Shown here one piece after another: positions 7,909 through 16,082 of a DNA stretch of 64,000 nt. Position 1 is the first letter of the stretch. Each line of letters begins with the position of its first letter. Source of the stretch: a bacterium 1xD42-87 (GTDB taxonomy: Bacteria > Bacillota > Clostridia > Lachnospirales > Lachnospiraceae). Under the pieces are notes generated by a model, which worked only from the letters and a program-made list of their open reading frames with translations, had not been told where the DNA came from and made no database searches. The translations under genes were made by a program, and so were the position numbers. The stretch is from contig RAYM01000010.1 in the NCBI GenBank assembly GCA_003611805.1, forward strand, positions 186,001 through 250,000, in the 5' to 3' direction.

Positions 7909-9099
7909 ATGGAAAGAAAAGTAGGAACAGTATCGAGAGGTATACGCTGCCCGATTATCCGACAGGGAGATGATTTGGCGAAGATTGTTGTGGACAGTTT
8001 GATGGACGCATCCGGGGCGGAAGGGTTTGCGCTTCGTGACAGGGATGTGATTGCGGTGACGGAGTCCATCGTGGCGAGGGCGCAGGGTAACTATGCCACA
8101 GTGGAGGCGATTGCCCAGGATGTGAGGGAAAAGCTCGGCGGTGAGACGGTTGGCGTAATTTTTCCTATTTTATCGAGGAACCGCTTTGCGATCTGCTTAA
8201 GGGGAATCGCAATGGGCGCGAAGAAGATTGTGCTGATGCTCAGTTATCCAAGCGATGAAGTGGGCAATGAGCTCGTCTCACTGGATCAATTGGATGGGGC
8301 GGGGGTCAATCCTTACAGCGATGTGCTGACACTGGAAAAATACCGCGAACTTTTTGGAGAGAATAAGCATCCGTTTACCGGGGTGGATTATGTGGCGTAT
8401 TATGAAGAGCTGATCAAAGAGGCGGGCGCGGAGGTAGAGATTCTCTTTGCCAACGACTGCCGCAGTATTCTTCCTTATACAAAGAAAGTGATAAACTGCG
8501 ATATTCACACGCGGGCGCGCACGAAGAGGCTTCTCAGGGACGCGGGCGTGGAGGTTGTTGCCGGGTTGGACGATATTTTGAACCAGCCTGTAAACGGCAG
8601 CGGATGCAACGAGAAATACGGTCTGCTTGGCTCCAATAAGTCCACCGAGGACACGATCAAGTTGTTCCCGAGGGAGTGTACCGATCTGGTGATGGATATC
8701 CAGAAAGCTATTTTGGACAGAACCGGCAAACATGTGGAAGTTATGGTCTACGGTGACGGCGCGTTCAAAGACCCGGTAGGAAAGATTTGGGAGCTTGCCG
8801 ACCCCTGCGTTTCTCCCGCCAGCACGCCGGGGCTGGAGGGTACGCCCAATGAAGTGAAATTAAAATATCTGGCAGACAATGATTTTAAGGATTTGTCCGG
8901 CGAGGCGCTCAAAGAGGCGATTTCCGACCGCATCAGGGAGAAGAAGGATAATCTGGTAGGCGATATGGCGTCCCAGGGTACAACCCCCAGACGGCTGACC
9001 GACCTGATCGGTTCTCTGTGCGACCTGACGAGCGGTTCGGGTGACAAGGGCACGCCGGTGGTTTTGATTCAGGGGTATTTTGACAATTATGTGAGCTAA
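7909..9099 (+). CDS. CofE-like (F420-0:gamma-glutamyl ligase family) protein
   Basis: A 396-aa protein of the coenzyme F420-0:L-glutamate ligase family. The N-terminal part shows RDRDVIAVTESIVARAQGNY, and later segments include PILSRNRFAI and VMVYGDGAFKDPVGKIWELA. Family members attach glutamate to a phosphate-linked lactate moiety in F420 makers. No other F420 genes are seen here, and this longer clostridial version probably acts on something else. ATG 7909 follows GAGAGAAGGG. The longer open frame upstream runs into the divergent MerR gene and is rejected. The dehydrogenase, deaminase and SAH hydrolase genes follow in the same direction, which suggests a shared pathway. Confidence 0.75.
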   Translation: MERKVGTVSRGIRCPIIRQGDDLAKIVVDSLMDASGAEGFALRDRDVIAVTESIVARAQGNYATVEAIAQDVREKLGGETVGVIFPILSRNRFAICLRGIAMGAKKIVLMLSYPSDEVGNELVSLDQLDGAGVNPYSDVLTLEKYRELFGENKHPFTGVDYVAYYEELIKEAGAEVEILFANDCRSILPYTKKVINCDIHTRARTKRLLRDAGVEVVAGLDDILNQPVNGSGCNEKYGLLGSNKSTEDTIKLFPRECTDLVMDIQKAILDRTGKHVEVMVYGDGAFKDPVGKIWELADPCVSPASTPGLEGTPNEVKLKYLADNDFKDLSGEALKEAISDRIREKKDNLVGDMASQGTTPRRLTDLIGSLCDLTSGSGDKGTPVVLIQGYFDNYVS

Positions 9100-9124
9100 A
9101 ATAATTATTTATCGGGAGGTGCCT

Positions 9125-10084
9125 ATGAGGCTTGTGGTTTTGGAGCGCAACAGCGTGGGAACGGACGTGGATGTAAGTTGCTACGAAAAATTCGGTGAGG
9201 TGACTTATTACCCGAACACAGTGGCGGAAAATACGGCGGAGCGGGTGAAGGACGCGGATATCGTTATCGCGAACAAAGCGCCCATGAATGAGAGCACTTT
9301 GAAGGATGCAGCGAATGTGAAGCTGATCTGTCTGTTTGCGACAGGATTTGACAATGTGGATCTGGCGTACTGCAAAAGCCGCGGCATCAAGGTTGCAAAT
9401 GTGGTGAATTACAGCACGGCGGCAGTGGTGCAGCACACGATTCTGCTGGCTCTGGCGCTTGAGGAGAATCTGATTCACTATGACAATTATGTGAAATCCG
9501 GCGAATATGGCGCGCAGGATCGTTTTTCCAATTTCGACCGACCCTTTCGCGAGCTTGAGGGAAAGACATGGGGCATCGTGGGCATGGGAAATATCGGTCG
9601 CGGGGTGGCGCGCGTGGCGCAGGCTCTGGGCTGTAAAGTAATCTTTTATTCGGCTTCCGGCAAGAGCACCTGCACAGAGTATGAGAGAGTGGAGTTTGAC
9701 GCGCTTCTTGCGCAGTCGGATATCTTGTCCCTGCACTGTCCTCTGAGCGACAGAACGAGAGGGCTTATCAACAAAGAGGCGTTTTCCAAGATGAAGCAGT
9801 CGGCTGTTCTTGTCAACGTGGCGAGGGGTCCGGTGGTGGATACACAGGCGCTCTATGAGGCGCTGACGCGGGAGCAGATCGCGGCTGCGGGTCTTGACGT
9901 ACTGGAGAAGGAACCCATCAGCAGGGATAATCCGTTAAATGAGATCAAGGACAGCACAAAGCTGATTATCACCCCGCATCTGGCGTGGGCGAGCACGGAG
10001 GCGAGGGAGCGTCTGGTGGATGAAGTGGCGAAAAACATACAGGCGTTTCTGGACGGGGAAGAGAGAAATATTGTAAACGGGTAA
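9125..10084 (+). CDS. D-isomer-specific 2-hydroxyacid dehydrogenase
   Basis: This 319-aa NAD-dependent oxidoreductase has the Rossmann motif GMGNIG (153-158) and the catalytic triad of the family: Arg in NVARGPVVD (about 234), Glu in LEKEP (about 263) and His in ITPHLAW (about 285). It interconverts a 2-keto acid and a D-2-hydroxy acid. The specific substrate cannot be read from sequence. The start is ATG 9125 after GGGAGGTG; a GTG at 9119 overlaps the ribosome site and is unlikely. It ends at 10084, 11 bp before the next gene's ATG, so the genes are coupled. Confidence 0.9.
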   Translation: MRLVVLERNSVGTDVDVSCYEKFGEVTYYPNTVAENTAERVKDADIVIANKAPMNESTLKDAANVKLICLFATGFDNVDLAYCKSRGIKVANVVNYSTAAVVQHTILLALALEENLIHYDNYVKSGEYGAQDRFSNFDRPFRELEGKTWGIVGMGNIGRGVARVAQALGCKVIFYSASGKSTCTEYERVEFDALLAQSDILSLHCPLSDRTRGLINKEAFSKMKQSAVLVNVARGPVVDTQALYEALTREQIAAAGLDVLEKEPISRDNPLNEIKDSTKLIITPHLAWASTEARERLVDEVAKNIQAFLDGEERNIVNG

Positions 10085-10095
10085 TGGAGGTAAAA

Positions 10096-11397
10096 ATGGG
10101 AATTGTAATTGAGAATGCCCTCGTGGTTTTGCCTGAGGGCTCGGAAGATGTGATCCAAGAGACATCGCTCTATATTGAGGGGGACAAAATAGCGGGGATC
10201 GGTGATATGCCGGCGGGATTTACCGCAGATAAGGTGATTGACGGTACGGATAAGCTGGTGATTCCGGGGCTGATTAACTGCCATACCCATTCCTACATGT
10301 CCTTTATGCGAAATGTGGCGGATGACCTTTCCTTTATGGACTGGCTTTTTGGGACGATCGATCCGATCGAACAGCAGATGACGGACGAGGACACTTACTG
10401 GGGTGCGAATCTGGCGATTATCGAGATGATGAAGAGCGGCACCACCTGTTTCAACGATATGCAGATGAACATTCACCAGACGACCCGCGCCGTGAAGGAG
10501 TCCGGCATGCGTGCCGTGATCTGCCGTGGTCTTGTGGGCAGCGGCAATGATGAGGCGGGGCAGTCCCGCCTGCGTCAGGCTTACGAAGAGCGGGATGCCG
10601 CGAAAGACTGTGACAGGCTTACCTTTAAGCTGGGGCCGCACGCGCCTTACACCTGTGACGACGAATTTTTAAAGATCGTGGCGGCTGAGGCAAAAAAGGA
10701 AAAAATGGGCATTCATGTGCATCTGTCGGAGAGCGAGAGCGAAATTTCACAGATTCAGGAAAAGTATGGATGCACGCCGATTGCTCTGGCGGAGAAATGC
10801 GGTATTTTCGATGTGCCGGCAATTGCGGCGCACTGTGTGCAGGTCACGGACGAAGATATTGCTATCTTAAAACGGAAAAATGTGAGCGTTGTGACCAACC
10901 CGGCAAGTAATATGAAACTCGGGAACGGCTTTGCGCCGATTGCGAAAATGCTTGACGCGGGCATCAATGTGTGTCTTGGCACAGACGGCGCAGCGAGCAA
11001 TAACTGCCTGAACCTGTTCCATGAGCTGAGTCTGTTGACGCTGATTCATAAAGGCACGGGAAAGACGCCGCAGTGTGTCAGCGCAAAGGCAGGTTTCCGT
11101 ATAGCGACCATCAACGGCGCGAAGGCGCTCGGGCTGGAGAAGGAGATTGGATCTATTGAGGTTGGCAAGAAAGCGGATCTGGCGATTCTTGATCTGAATA
11201 CGCCATCCCTCACGCCCAGAAACAATCTGATCGCCGGGCTGTCCTATTCCGCCAACGGTTCCGAGGTCGATACAGTGATAATCAACGGGCAGATTACAAT
11301 GGAGAACCGCAAGATTCTGACAGTGGATGAGAAGCTGGTCTATGGGAAGATTCAGGATATTATCGTCAGAATGGGTCTTGACAAGAAAACTTACTAA
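10096..11397 (+). CDS. mtaD: 5-methylthioadenosine/S-adenosylhomocysteine deaminase
   Basis: A 433-aa amidohydrolase that deaminates S-adenosylhomocysteine or methylthioadenosine to the inosyl form. Zinc ligands are visible: HTH in INCHTHSYMS (His 63 and 65), HVHLSES, AAHCVQV and GTDGAASNN. It also has FMRNVADDLSFMDWL and the MKSGTTCFNDM segment typical of the ATZ/TRZ group. TGGAGG overlaps the stop of the preceding gene and points to ATG 10096; an ATG at 10084 inside the ribosome site is less likely. With SAH hydrolase encoded downstream, the cell has two routes for removing SAH in one locus. Confidence 0.88.
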   Translation: MGIVIENALVVLPEGSEDVIQETSLYIEGDKIAGIGDMPAGFTADKVIDGTDKLVIPGLINCHTHSYMSFMRNVADDLSFMDWLFGTIDPIEQQMTDEDTYWGANLAIIEMMKSGTTCFNDMQMNIHQTTRAVKESGMRAVICRGLVGSGNDEAGQSRLRQAYEERDAAKDCDRLTFKLGPHAPYTCDDEFLKIVAAEAKKEKMGIHVHLSESESEISQIQEKYGCTPIALAEKCGIFDVPAIAAHCVQVTDEDIAILKRKNVSVVTNPASNMKLGNGFAPIAKMLDAGINVCLGTDGAASNNCLNLFHELSLLTLIHKGTGKTPQCVSAKAGFRIATINGAKALGLEKEIGSIEVGKKADLAILDLNTPSLTPRNNLIAGLSYSANGSEVDTVIINGQITMENRKILTVDEKLVYGKIQDIIVRMGLDKKTY

Positions 11398-11427
11398 AAA
11401 ATTATGGAATTATAGGAACTTTTTTGG

Positions 11428-11433
11428 TATAAT
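11428..11433 (+). promoter_or_regulatory. Extended -10 promoter ahead of leader RNA
   Basis: TATAAT at 11428-11433 is preceded by TGG (TGN extended -10). No good -35 box is present at the expected distance. Transcription would begin near 11440, about 205 bases upstream of the EAL-HDOD start codon, so the folded element at 11451-11573 would lie in the 5' leader. Confidence 0.6.
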
Positions 11434-11450
11434 CTACATATAAGCATCGA

Positions 11451-11573
11451 GCAGTGCACATCCGCCAGAATAACAGCGGCGGAGAGCCTGCTCACCGAAG
11501 CGGTTATTCTGACGGATGTATAGGGCGACAGCCCGTGAGCGAGATGAAGCGAAGCGGAATCGAGCTGCACTGC
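11451..11573 (+). ncRNA. Candidate structured leader RNA upstream of EAL-HDOD gene
   Basis: Several nested pairings are visible. A closing stem pairs GCAGTGCA (11451-11458) with TGCACTGC (11566-11573). A long hairpin pairs 11458-11477 with 11500-11519 (18 of 20 bases, 22-base loop). A small hairpin GGGC-GACA-GCCC lies at 11523-11534. A 24-base segment of the long hairpin (11468-11491) recurs with one change at 11583-11606, just before the ribosome site, which could allow alternative pairing and switching. I do not recognise a known riboswitch class. It could instead be a repetitive intergenic element. Confidence 0.45.
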
Positions 11574-11644
11574 GAGGAAAGGGAATAACAGCGGCGGGGA
11601 GCCTGCACTGCGGAAGACAAAGGTATTTGGGGAGGGGAACGGAT

Positions 11645-12877
11645 ATGCTGGCAACACTGATACCATATTTTGATAAGGACATGAAGGTTTCGGCTTACGC
11701 GCTGGCCTCACAGAGGGAAAACAGCCTTTTGAATCCGCCGATTTTCGGATCGAGCAGTCCGAATGGTCTGGCTGAGATCGAAGGTCTGGAGATTGTACAT
11801 AATATTGGCATTGACACTTTGTCGCCGGGGACAGTTGTGCTGATTCCGGTAAGCCATATTGCGGTATTTTCAGATCTTGAATCGAAATGCGACGAGTTCC
11901 GCGGCAGGGTTGTTCTTGTGTTTGACAATGAGGTGGAGAACAGCGAAGCCTACAGAAAGCGTTTTGCACAGCTGAAGGAAAAAGGCTATATGCTGGCGAT
12001 GTCAAAACTGCCTGTAAGCCGGTATGAGGAAAACAGGGATCTGCTTAAGCTGATGGATTATGTTATTTTAGACCAAAAGGCGGTGGAGCTCGCAAAAGCG
12101 AAGATTTATTTCAAAAGACAGTATCCGCAGATTAAAATATGTGTGGGAAATATTGACAGTCAGGAAATATTTGACAGCTTGAAAGAGGATCAGGATTTCT
12201 ATCGGTTCGAGGGCAAGTTTTACCGCATCCCGATCACAAAGGGGGAGAACGAGGTTTCCCCGCTGAAAATCAACTATCTGGAGCTTATGAATATCGTTAA
12301 TGCCCCGGATTTCGAGTTGACGAAAGCGGCAGATGTCATCGGAAGAGATACCGCGCTGGTAGTGGAACTTCTCAAGATGGTGAACCACATCGCGATCAAT
12401 TCCCAGGTAACTTCCATCCGCCATGCGGCGGCAATTCTGGGACAGCGGGAGTTGAAAAAGTGGATCAATACCGTGATTACAAAGGAGCTGTGCGCGGACA
12501 GACCGAATGAAGTGGCGAGAACCTCCATGCTCCGTGCGAAATTTATGGAGAGCTTGGCTCCTGTCTTCGGACTGGGAACGAAATCGGCAGAAGTATTTCT
12601 GATGGGTCTGTTTTCCATTTTGAATATCATCTTAAATATGCCTATGGAAGACGCGATGAAGATGGTTACGGTCTCCAAGGAGATTGAGGATGCGCTTGTG
12701 CGGGGCACGGGAGATCTGGCAGGGATTTACTCTTTTGTGGTAAACTATGAGGCTGCGGACTGGCAGGAGATCAGCAGACAGCTTATCGTGCTGAATGTAG
12801 ATACCAACACAATCTATCAGGCGTACACCGAGACCGTCTGCTGGTATAAAGAGATGTTTTTCGAGACGAGCGTATAA
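11645..12877 (+). CDS. EAL-HDOD (YuxH-like) signalling protein
   Basis: A 410-aa cytoplasmic protein. Residues 1-200 resemble a degenerate EAL domain: the N-terminal strand lacks the EAL signature and the metal ligands, so phosphodiesterase activity is not expected. Residues 205-400 form an HDOD domain (LMNIVNAPDFELTKAADVI, LVVELLKMVNHIA, IRHAAAILGQRELKKWI). Such proteins act as signalling adaptors, often tied to motility or surface behaviour. GGGGAGGGG precedes ATG 11645. It sits between the SAH deaminase and SAH hydrolase genes behind its own promoter and leader, which makes it an unusual insertion in a metabolic cluster. Confidence 0.8.
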   Translation: MLATLIPYFDKDMKVSAYALASQRENSLLNPPIFGSSSPNGLAEIEGLEIVHNIGIDTLSPGTVVLIPVSHIAVFSDLESKCDEFRGRVVLVFDNEVENSEAYRKRFAQLKEKGYMLAMSKLPVSRYEENRDLLKLMDYVILDQKAVELAKAKIYFKRQYPQIKICVGNIDSQEIFDSLKEDQDFYRFEGKFYRIPITKGENEVSPLKINYLELMNIVNAPDFELTKAADVIGRDTALVVELLKMVNHIAINSQVTSIRHAAAILGQRELKKWINTVITKELCADRPNEVARTSMLRAKFMESLAPVFGLGTKSAEVFLMGLFSILNIILNMPMEDAMKMVTVSKEIEDALVRGTGDLAGIYSFVVNYEAADWQEISRQLIVLNVDTNTIYQAYTETVCWYKEMFFETSV

Positions 12878-12903
12878 TTCACGCCAGCCTCGCAGACATA
12901 ATA

Positions 12904-12936
12904 AGTGATGATAGGACAGACGACCATCACTATAAT
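12904..12936 (+). promoter_or_regulatory. Inverted repeat and -10 box upstream of SAH hydrolase
   Basis: AGTGATG (12904-12910) and CATCACT (12925-12931) form a perfect 7-bp inverted repeat that abuts TATAAT (12931-12936). The -35 is poor, so an activator or the repeat itself may govern this promoter. No known SAM or SAH riboswitch signature was found in this 97-bp gap. Confidence 0.4.
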
Positions 12937-12974
12937 AAAAATTCGGCTGATTAATATTTTAGGAGGACACTATC

Positions 12975-14222
12975 ATGGGCAGTGAAATCAGAGACATTAA
13001 TCTTGCCGAATCCGGTGAGAGAAAAATCGAGTGGGTGAAGAGGAACTGCGACCTGCTTCGCACCCTGGAAAAGGAATTTTCCGAGAGCAAACCCTTTGCG
13101 GGCAAGAAGGTAACACTGTCCGTACATCTGGAGGCGAAGACGGCGTATCTTTGTCTGGTGCTTGCCGCAGGCGGCGCTGAGATGTATGTGACAGGATCAA
13201 ACCCTTTGTCCACTCAGGACGATGTGGCGGCAGCGCTTGTAAAGGCGGGGCTTGAGGTACATGCCTGGTACAATGCGACGCCGGAAGAGTACGAGACACA
13301 CATCCGCCATGTACTGGAGGCGGAGCCGAACATTATTATTGATGACGGCGGTGATCTGGTGACGATGGTGCATACACAGATGCCTCACCTCATTCCGAAC
13401 ATTATCGGCGGCTGTGAGGAGACGACCACAGGAATCATCCGCCTGGAGGCGATGAACAATGCGGGAGAGCTGAAATTCCCTATGGTACGGGTCAATAATG
13501 CGGCGTGTAAGCACTTCTTTGACAACAGATACGGCACGGGCCAGTCCGTCTGGGACGGCATCAACAGGACCACGAATCTGATCGTGGCAGGAAAGATTGT
13601 CGTTGTGGCAGGCTACGGCTGGTGCGGTAAAGGCACGGCGATGAGAGCGAAAGGTCTGGGCGCGCGGGTTATCGTGACAGAGATTGATCCGATCAAGGCG
13701 ATTGAGGCAGTGATGGACGGCTTCGATGTGATGCCGATGAAGGAAGCGGCTAAAGTGGGTGATTTCTTCATCACTGTGACGGGCTGTGACGGCGTAATTG
13801 ACAAAGAGGATTTTGCGGAGATGAAAGAGGGCGCAATCCTTTGTAACGCAGGACATTTTGACTGTGAGATCGACATGGCGTGGCTGAAAGCTAACGCGGT
13901 GGAGACAAGGGAACAGCGCAAGAACATTATGGGTTATAAGCTGCCTACGGGTCAGTGGATTTTCGTTCTGGCGGAAGGGCGTCTTGTGAATCTGGCAGCA
14001 GGCGACGGACATCCCGCTGAGATCATGGATATGAGCTTTGCGATTCAGGCGCTCTCCGCGAAGTATCTGGTGGAGCACGCAAGTGAGCTGAAAGAAAAGC
14101 TGATTGATGTGCCGGAGGAAGTGGATAAGGATGTGGCTAAGAGAAAGCTGGCATTCCTCGGCAAGGAGATCGATGTACTGACGCCGGAGCAGGAGAAGTA
14201 TCTCAATAGCTATACGGTGTAA
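12975..14222 (+). CDS. ahcY: Adenosylhomocysteinase (S-adenosylhomocysteine hydrolase)
   Basis: A 415-aa NAD-dependent enzyme that splits S-adenosylhomocysteine into adenosine and homocysteine. Motifs include the substrate loop SNPLSTQDDVAA (75-86), IIDDGGDLVT (121-130), the ETTTG loop, VNNAACKHFFDNRYGTGQS, and the NAD-binding GYGWCGKG (213-220). The C-terminal stretch ends with a Tyr-containing tail as usual. The length is that of the shorter archaeal/clostridial type. AGGAGG precedes the ATG. Together with the deaminase upstream it completes the methyl-cycle side of this cluster. Confidence 0.95.
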   Translation: MGSEIRDINLAESGERKIEWVKRNCDLLRTLEKEFSESKPFAGKKVTLSVHLEAKTAYLCLVLAAGGAEMYVTGSNPLSTQDDVAAALVKAGLEVHAWYNATPEEYETHIRHVLEAEPNIIIDDGGDLVTMVHTQMPHLIPNIIGGCEETTTGIIRLEAMNNAGELKFPMVRVNNAACKHFFDNRYGTGQSVWDGINRTTNLIVAGKIVVVAGYGWCGKGTAMRAKGLGARVIVTEIDPIKAIEAVMDGFDVMPMKEAAKVGDFFITVTGCDGVIDKEDFAEMKEGAILCNAGHFDCEIDMAWLKANAVETREQRKNIMGYKLPTGQWIFVLAEGRLVNLAAGDGHPAEIMDMSFAIQALSAKYLVEHASELKEKLIDVPEEVDKDVAKRKLAFLGKEIDVLTPEQEKYLNSYTV

Positions 14223-14276
14223 GTGAATACAAATTCGAAAAAGAGTATTATATTGCGGATTGCAGTAAAGGATGTG

Positions 14277-14302
14277 AAAGGGTCGTCTAAAAACGACCCT
14301 TT
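14277..14302. terminator. Hairpin between convergent ahcY and GH43 genes
   Basis: AAAGGGTCGT (14277-14286) pairs perfectly with ACGACCCTTT (14293-14302) around a 6-base loop. It lies between two converging genes and probably ends transcription from the left. A strong U-run does not follow directly on either strand, so its efficiency is uncertain. Confidence 0.55.
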
Positions 14303-14354
14303 CAGACTGTAGACAATGATCCTTTTTTATCGGCAGCCCCTTTTTGCATTTTGC

Positions 14355-15983
14355 TTATTTTGCGATATATTCCAGAAAATCAAAGTCCGCGTAATGCTCA
14401 TGTTTCACTCTGTCCGCGCAGGTCAGTCCCACCATGGTTCCTGTAAATTCCCCGTACTCGCAGTATTCGTCAGAAAATTTGCTGGTATCAAATGTTTTCC
14501 CTATTTTCTGATAGTTGTTTCCGTCATAGCTCCATTCAAACCAGGACTCCCGTCCTTCGATATAAAGCCGCAGGTAAACAGGCATGTCCTCTACCGGGAT
14601 TCTGGAATTTAAAAACTCCGTTTTCTGCCCGTTTTCCAGATGAATGATGGAAAGCGCGCTCTGTCCCAGCGTTTCGCTGTAATATTTCCGCAGATTGATA
14701 TAATTCATATTGTCATAATACAGGATCAGACCTGCGCTGTGCTGGTGGATTTCGGGTGTAAATTCCATTTTTGTGGTAATCCGTCCGTGGAGGGAGCGGA
14801 GCTTTCTCGCCAGGATGCTCACTTTGTTCAGCGAGGTGCGCGACTCCTGACCTCGCAGGCGCACGAACCCCGGTCTGGCGGTCACGTCTGCAAAACTTTC
14901 CGGCATAATCCGCGGGGCGTAATACCAGATATTTAAGGTATCCTGATTGAAGTCATCACGATCCGGTATCTGCGGCATGGGGCACTCCGGCAGGGCGCTT
15001 TCCGGCACTTTAAGCTTTGCCAGATTGCCGCCGCCTTCCAGATGAAGCCAGTGATCTTCGGTCCACTCCATTTTCTGGATCGCCGTTTCCCGTCCCAGTG
15101 TACAGCGCAGCTCCGGGACAAAGGGACGGGCAGTCAGATGCACCATATAGACTTCCCCGGTCTGCGTTTCCACGTAGCTTCCGTGACCGGACTTCTGTAA
15201 AAGGGATTCCGGGTTATAGTATTTGGGCTTTAAATGATCCGGGTTATGCCGCTCGTAGGACTCACCGGGGGTCGAGGTCAGGATCGGATTCATCGGATCC
15301 TTTTCATAAGGACCCCAGACATTTTTGGAACGTCCCATGGTTACACAATGGTTGTAACCTGTCCCGCCCTCCGCGCACATAATATAATAATAGTCGCCGC
15401 GCCTTGTCAAATGCGGCGCTTCGATACATCCTCTGTCGGTTCCGCCCTGCCAGATGCGTCTGGGGTAGCCAAGGATTTTCTGTTCTTTCGGATCGTATTC
15501 CACCATGCAGATAGCGCCCGGCTTTTCATAGCCCTCTCTCGTTTCCCATTCTAAGGAAACAAGCCATTTGCGCCCGTCATAATCATGAAAAAGCGAAGCG
15601 TCAAAGCCGGAGGAATGGAGATAGACAGGCTTGCTCCACGGACCTTTCATGTCCTTTGCCGTGATTACGAAATTGTCCACATCGAAGTAGCGGGCATTCA
15701 TGGAATTCATAATGCCGTATACGACATAGAACAGATCTTCCTCCTCACAGTAGGTCAGGCAGGGCGCCCAGATTCCCTTTGCAGAAGGGAGCCTGGTCAG
15801 ATCTACCCCGGATTCCTGCGTGATGACATGGCTGTAAAGCTCCCAGTTTTTCAGGTCTTTAGAATGATAAACGGGGATGCCCGGCAGCCACTCAAAGGAG
15901 GACACCGCCAGGTAGTAGTCATCGCCCTTTCTGCAGATACATGGATCGGGATGGAATCCCGGCAAAATTGGATTGATAATCAT
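14355..15983 (-). CDS. Glycoside hydrolase family 43 beta-xylosidase
   Basis: A 542-aa cytoplasmic enzyme of the GH43 XynB type, releasing xylose from xylo-oligosaccharides. Catalytic residues are in place: Asp13 in GFHPDPC, Asp128 in SSGFDASLFHD (pKa modulator) and Glu188 in RGCIEAPHL. Residues 340-540 form the C-terminal beta-sandwich (DUF1349/GH43_C2-like) that shapes the active site. There is no signal peptide, so the substrate must be imported, fitting the sugar symporter gene just upstream on the same strand. An AGGAGG site precedes ATG 15983. Confidence 0.88.
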   Translation of the reverse strand: MIINPILPGFHPDPCICRKGDDYYLAVSSFEWLPGIPVYHSKDLKNWELYSHVITQESGVDLTRLPSAKGIWAPCLTYCEEEDLFYVVYGIMNSMNARYFDVDNFVITAKDMKGPWSKPVYLHSSGFDASLFHDYDGRKWLVSLEWETREGYEKPGAICMVEYDPKEQKILGYPRRIWQGGTDRGCIEAPHLTRRGDYYYIMCAEGGTGYNHCVTMGRSKNVWGPYEKDPMNPILTSTPGESYERHNPDHLKPKYYNPESLLQKSGHGSYVETQTGEVYMVHLTARPFVPELRCTLGRETAIQKMEWTEDHWLHLEGGGNLAKLKVPESALPECPMPQIPDRDDFNQDTLNIWYYAPRIMPESFADVTARPGFVRLRGQESRTSLNKVSILARKLRSLHGRITTKMEFTPEIHQHSAGLILYYDNMNYINLRKYYSETLGQSALSIIHLENGQKTEFLNSRIPVEDMPVYLRLYIEGRESWFEWSYDGNNYQKIGKTFDTSKFSDEYCEYGEFTGTMVGLTCADRVKHEHYADFDFLEYIAK

Positions 15984-16082
15984 AGTGTCCTCCTGATCGA
16001 TTCATTTCACACGGTTTTTTATTTCTGTGAGCAACGAGTCAAAGTCGTGACGGCATGACCTTGGCAGCTGCTACAGGGTATT

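Noticed and set aside
7909..9099. F420 biosynthesis
   Set aside because: The CofE-like gene has no cofC, cofD, cofG or cofH near it, and the organism type does not normally make F420.
12878..12974. SAM or SAH riboswitch before ahcY
   Set aside because: The gap is short and shows only a 7-bp inverted repeat next to a -10 box. No conserved riboswitch core is present.
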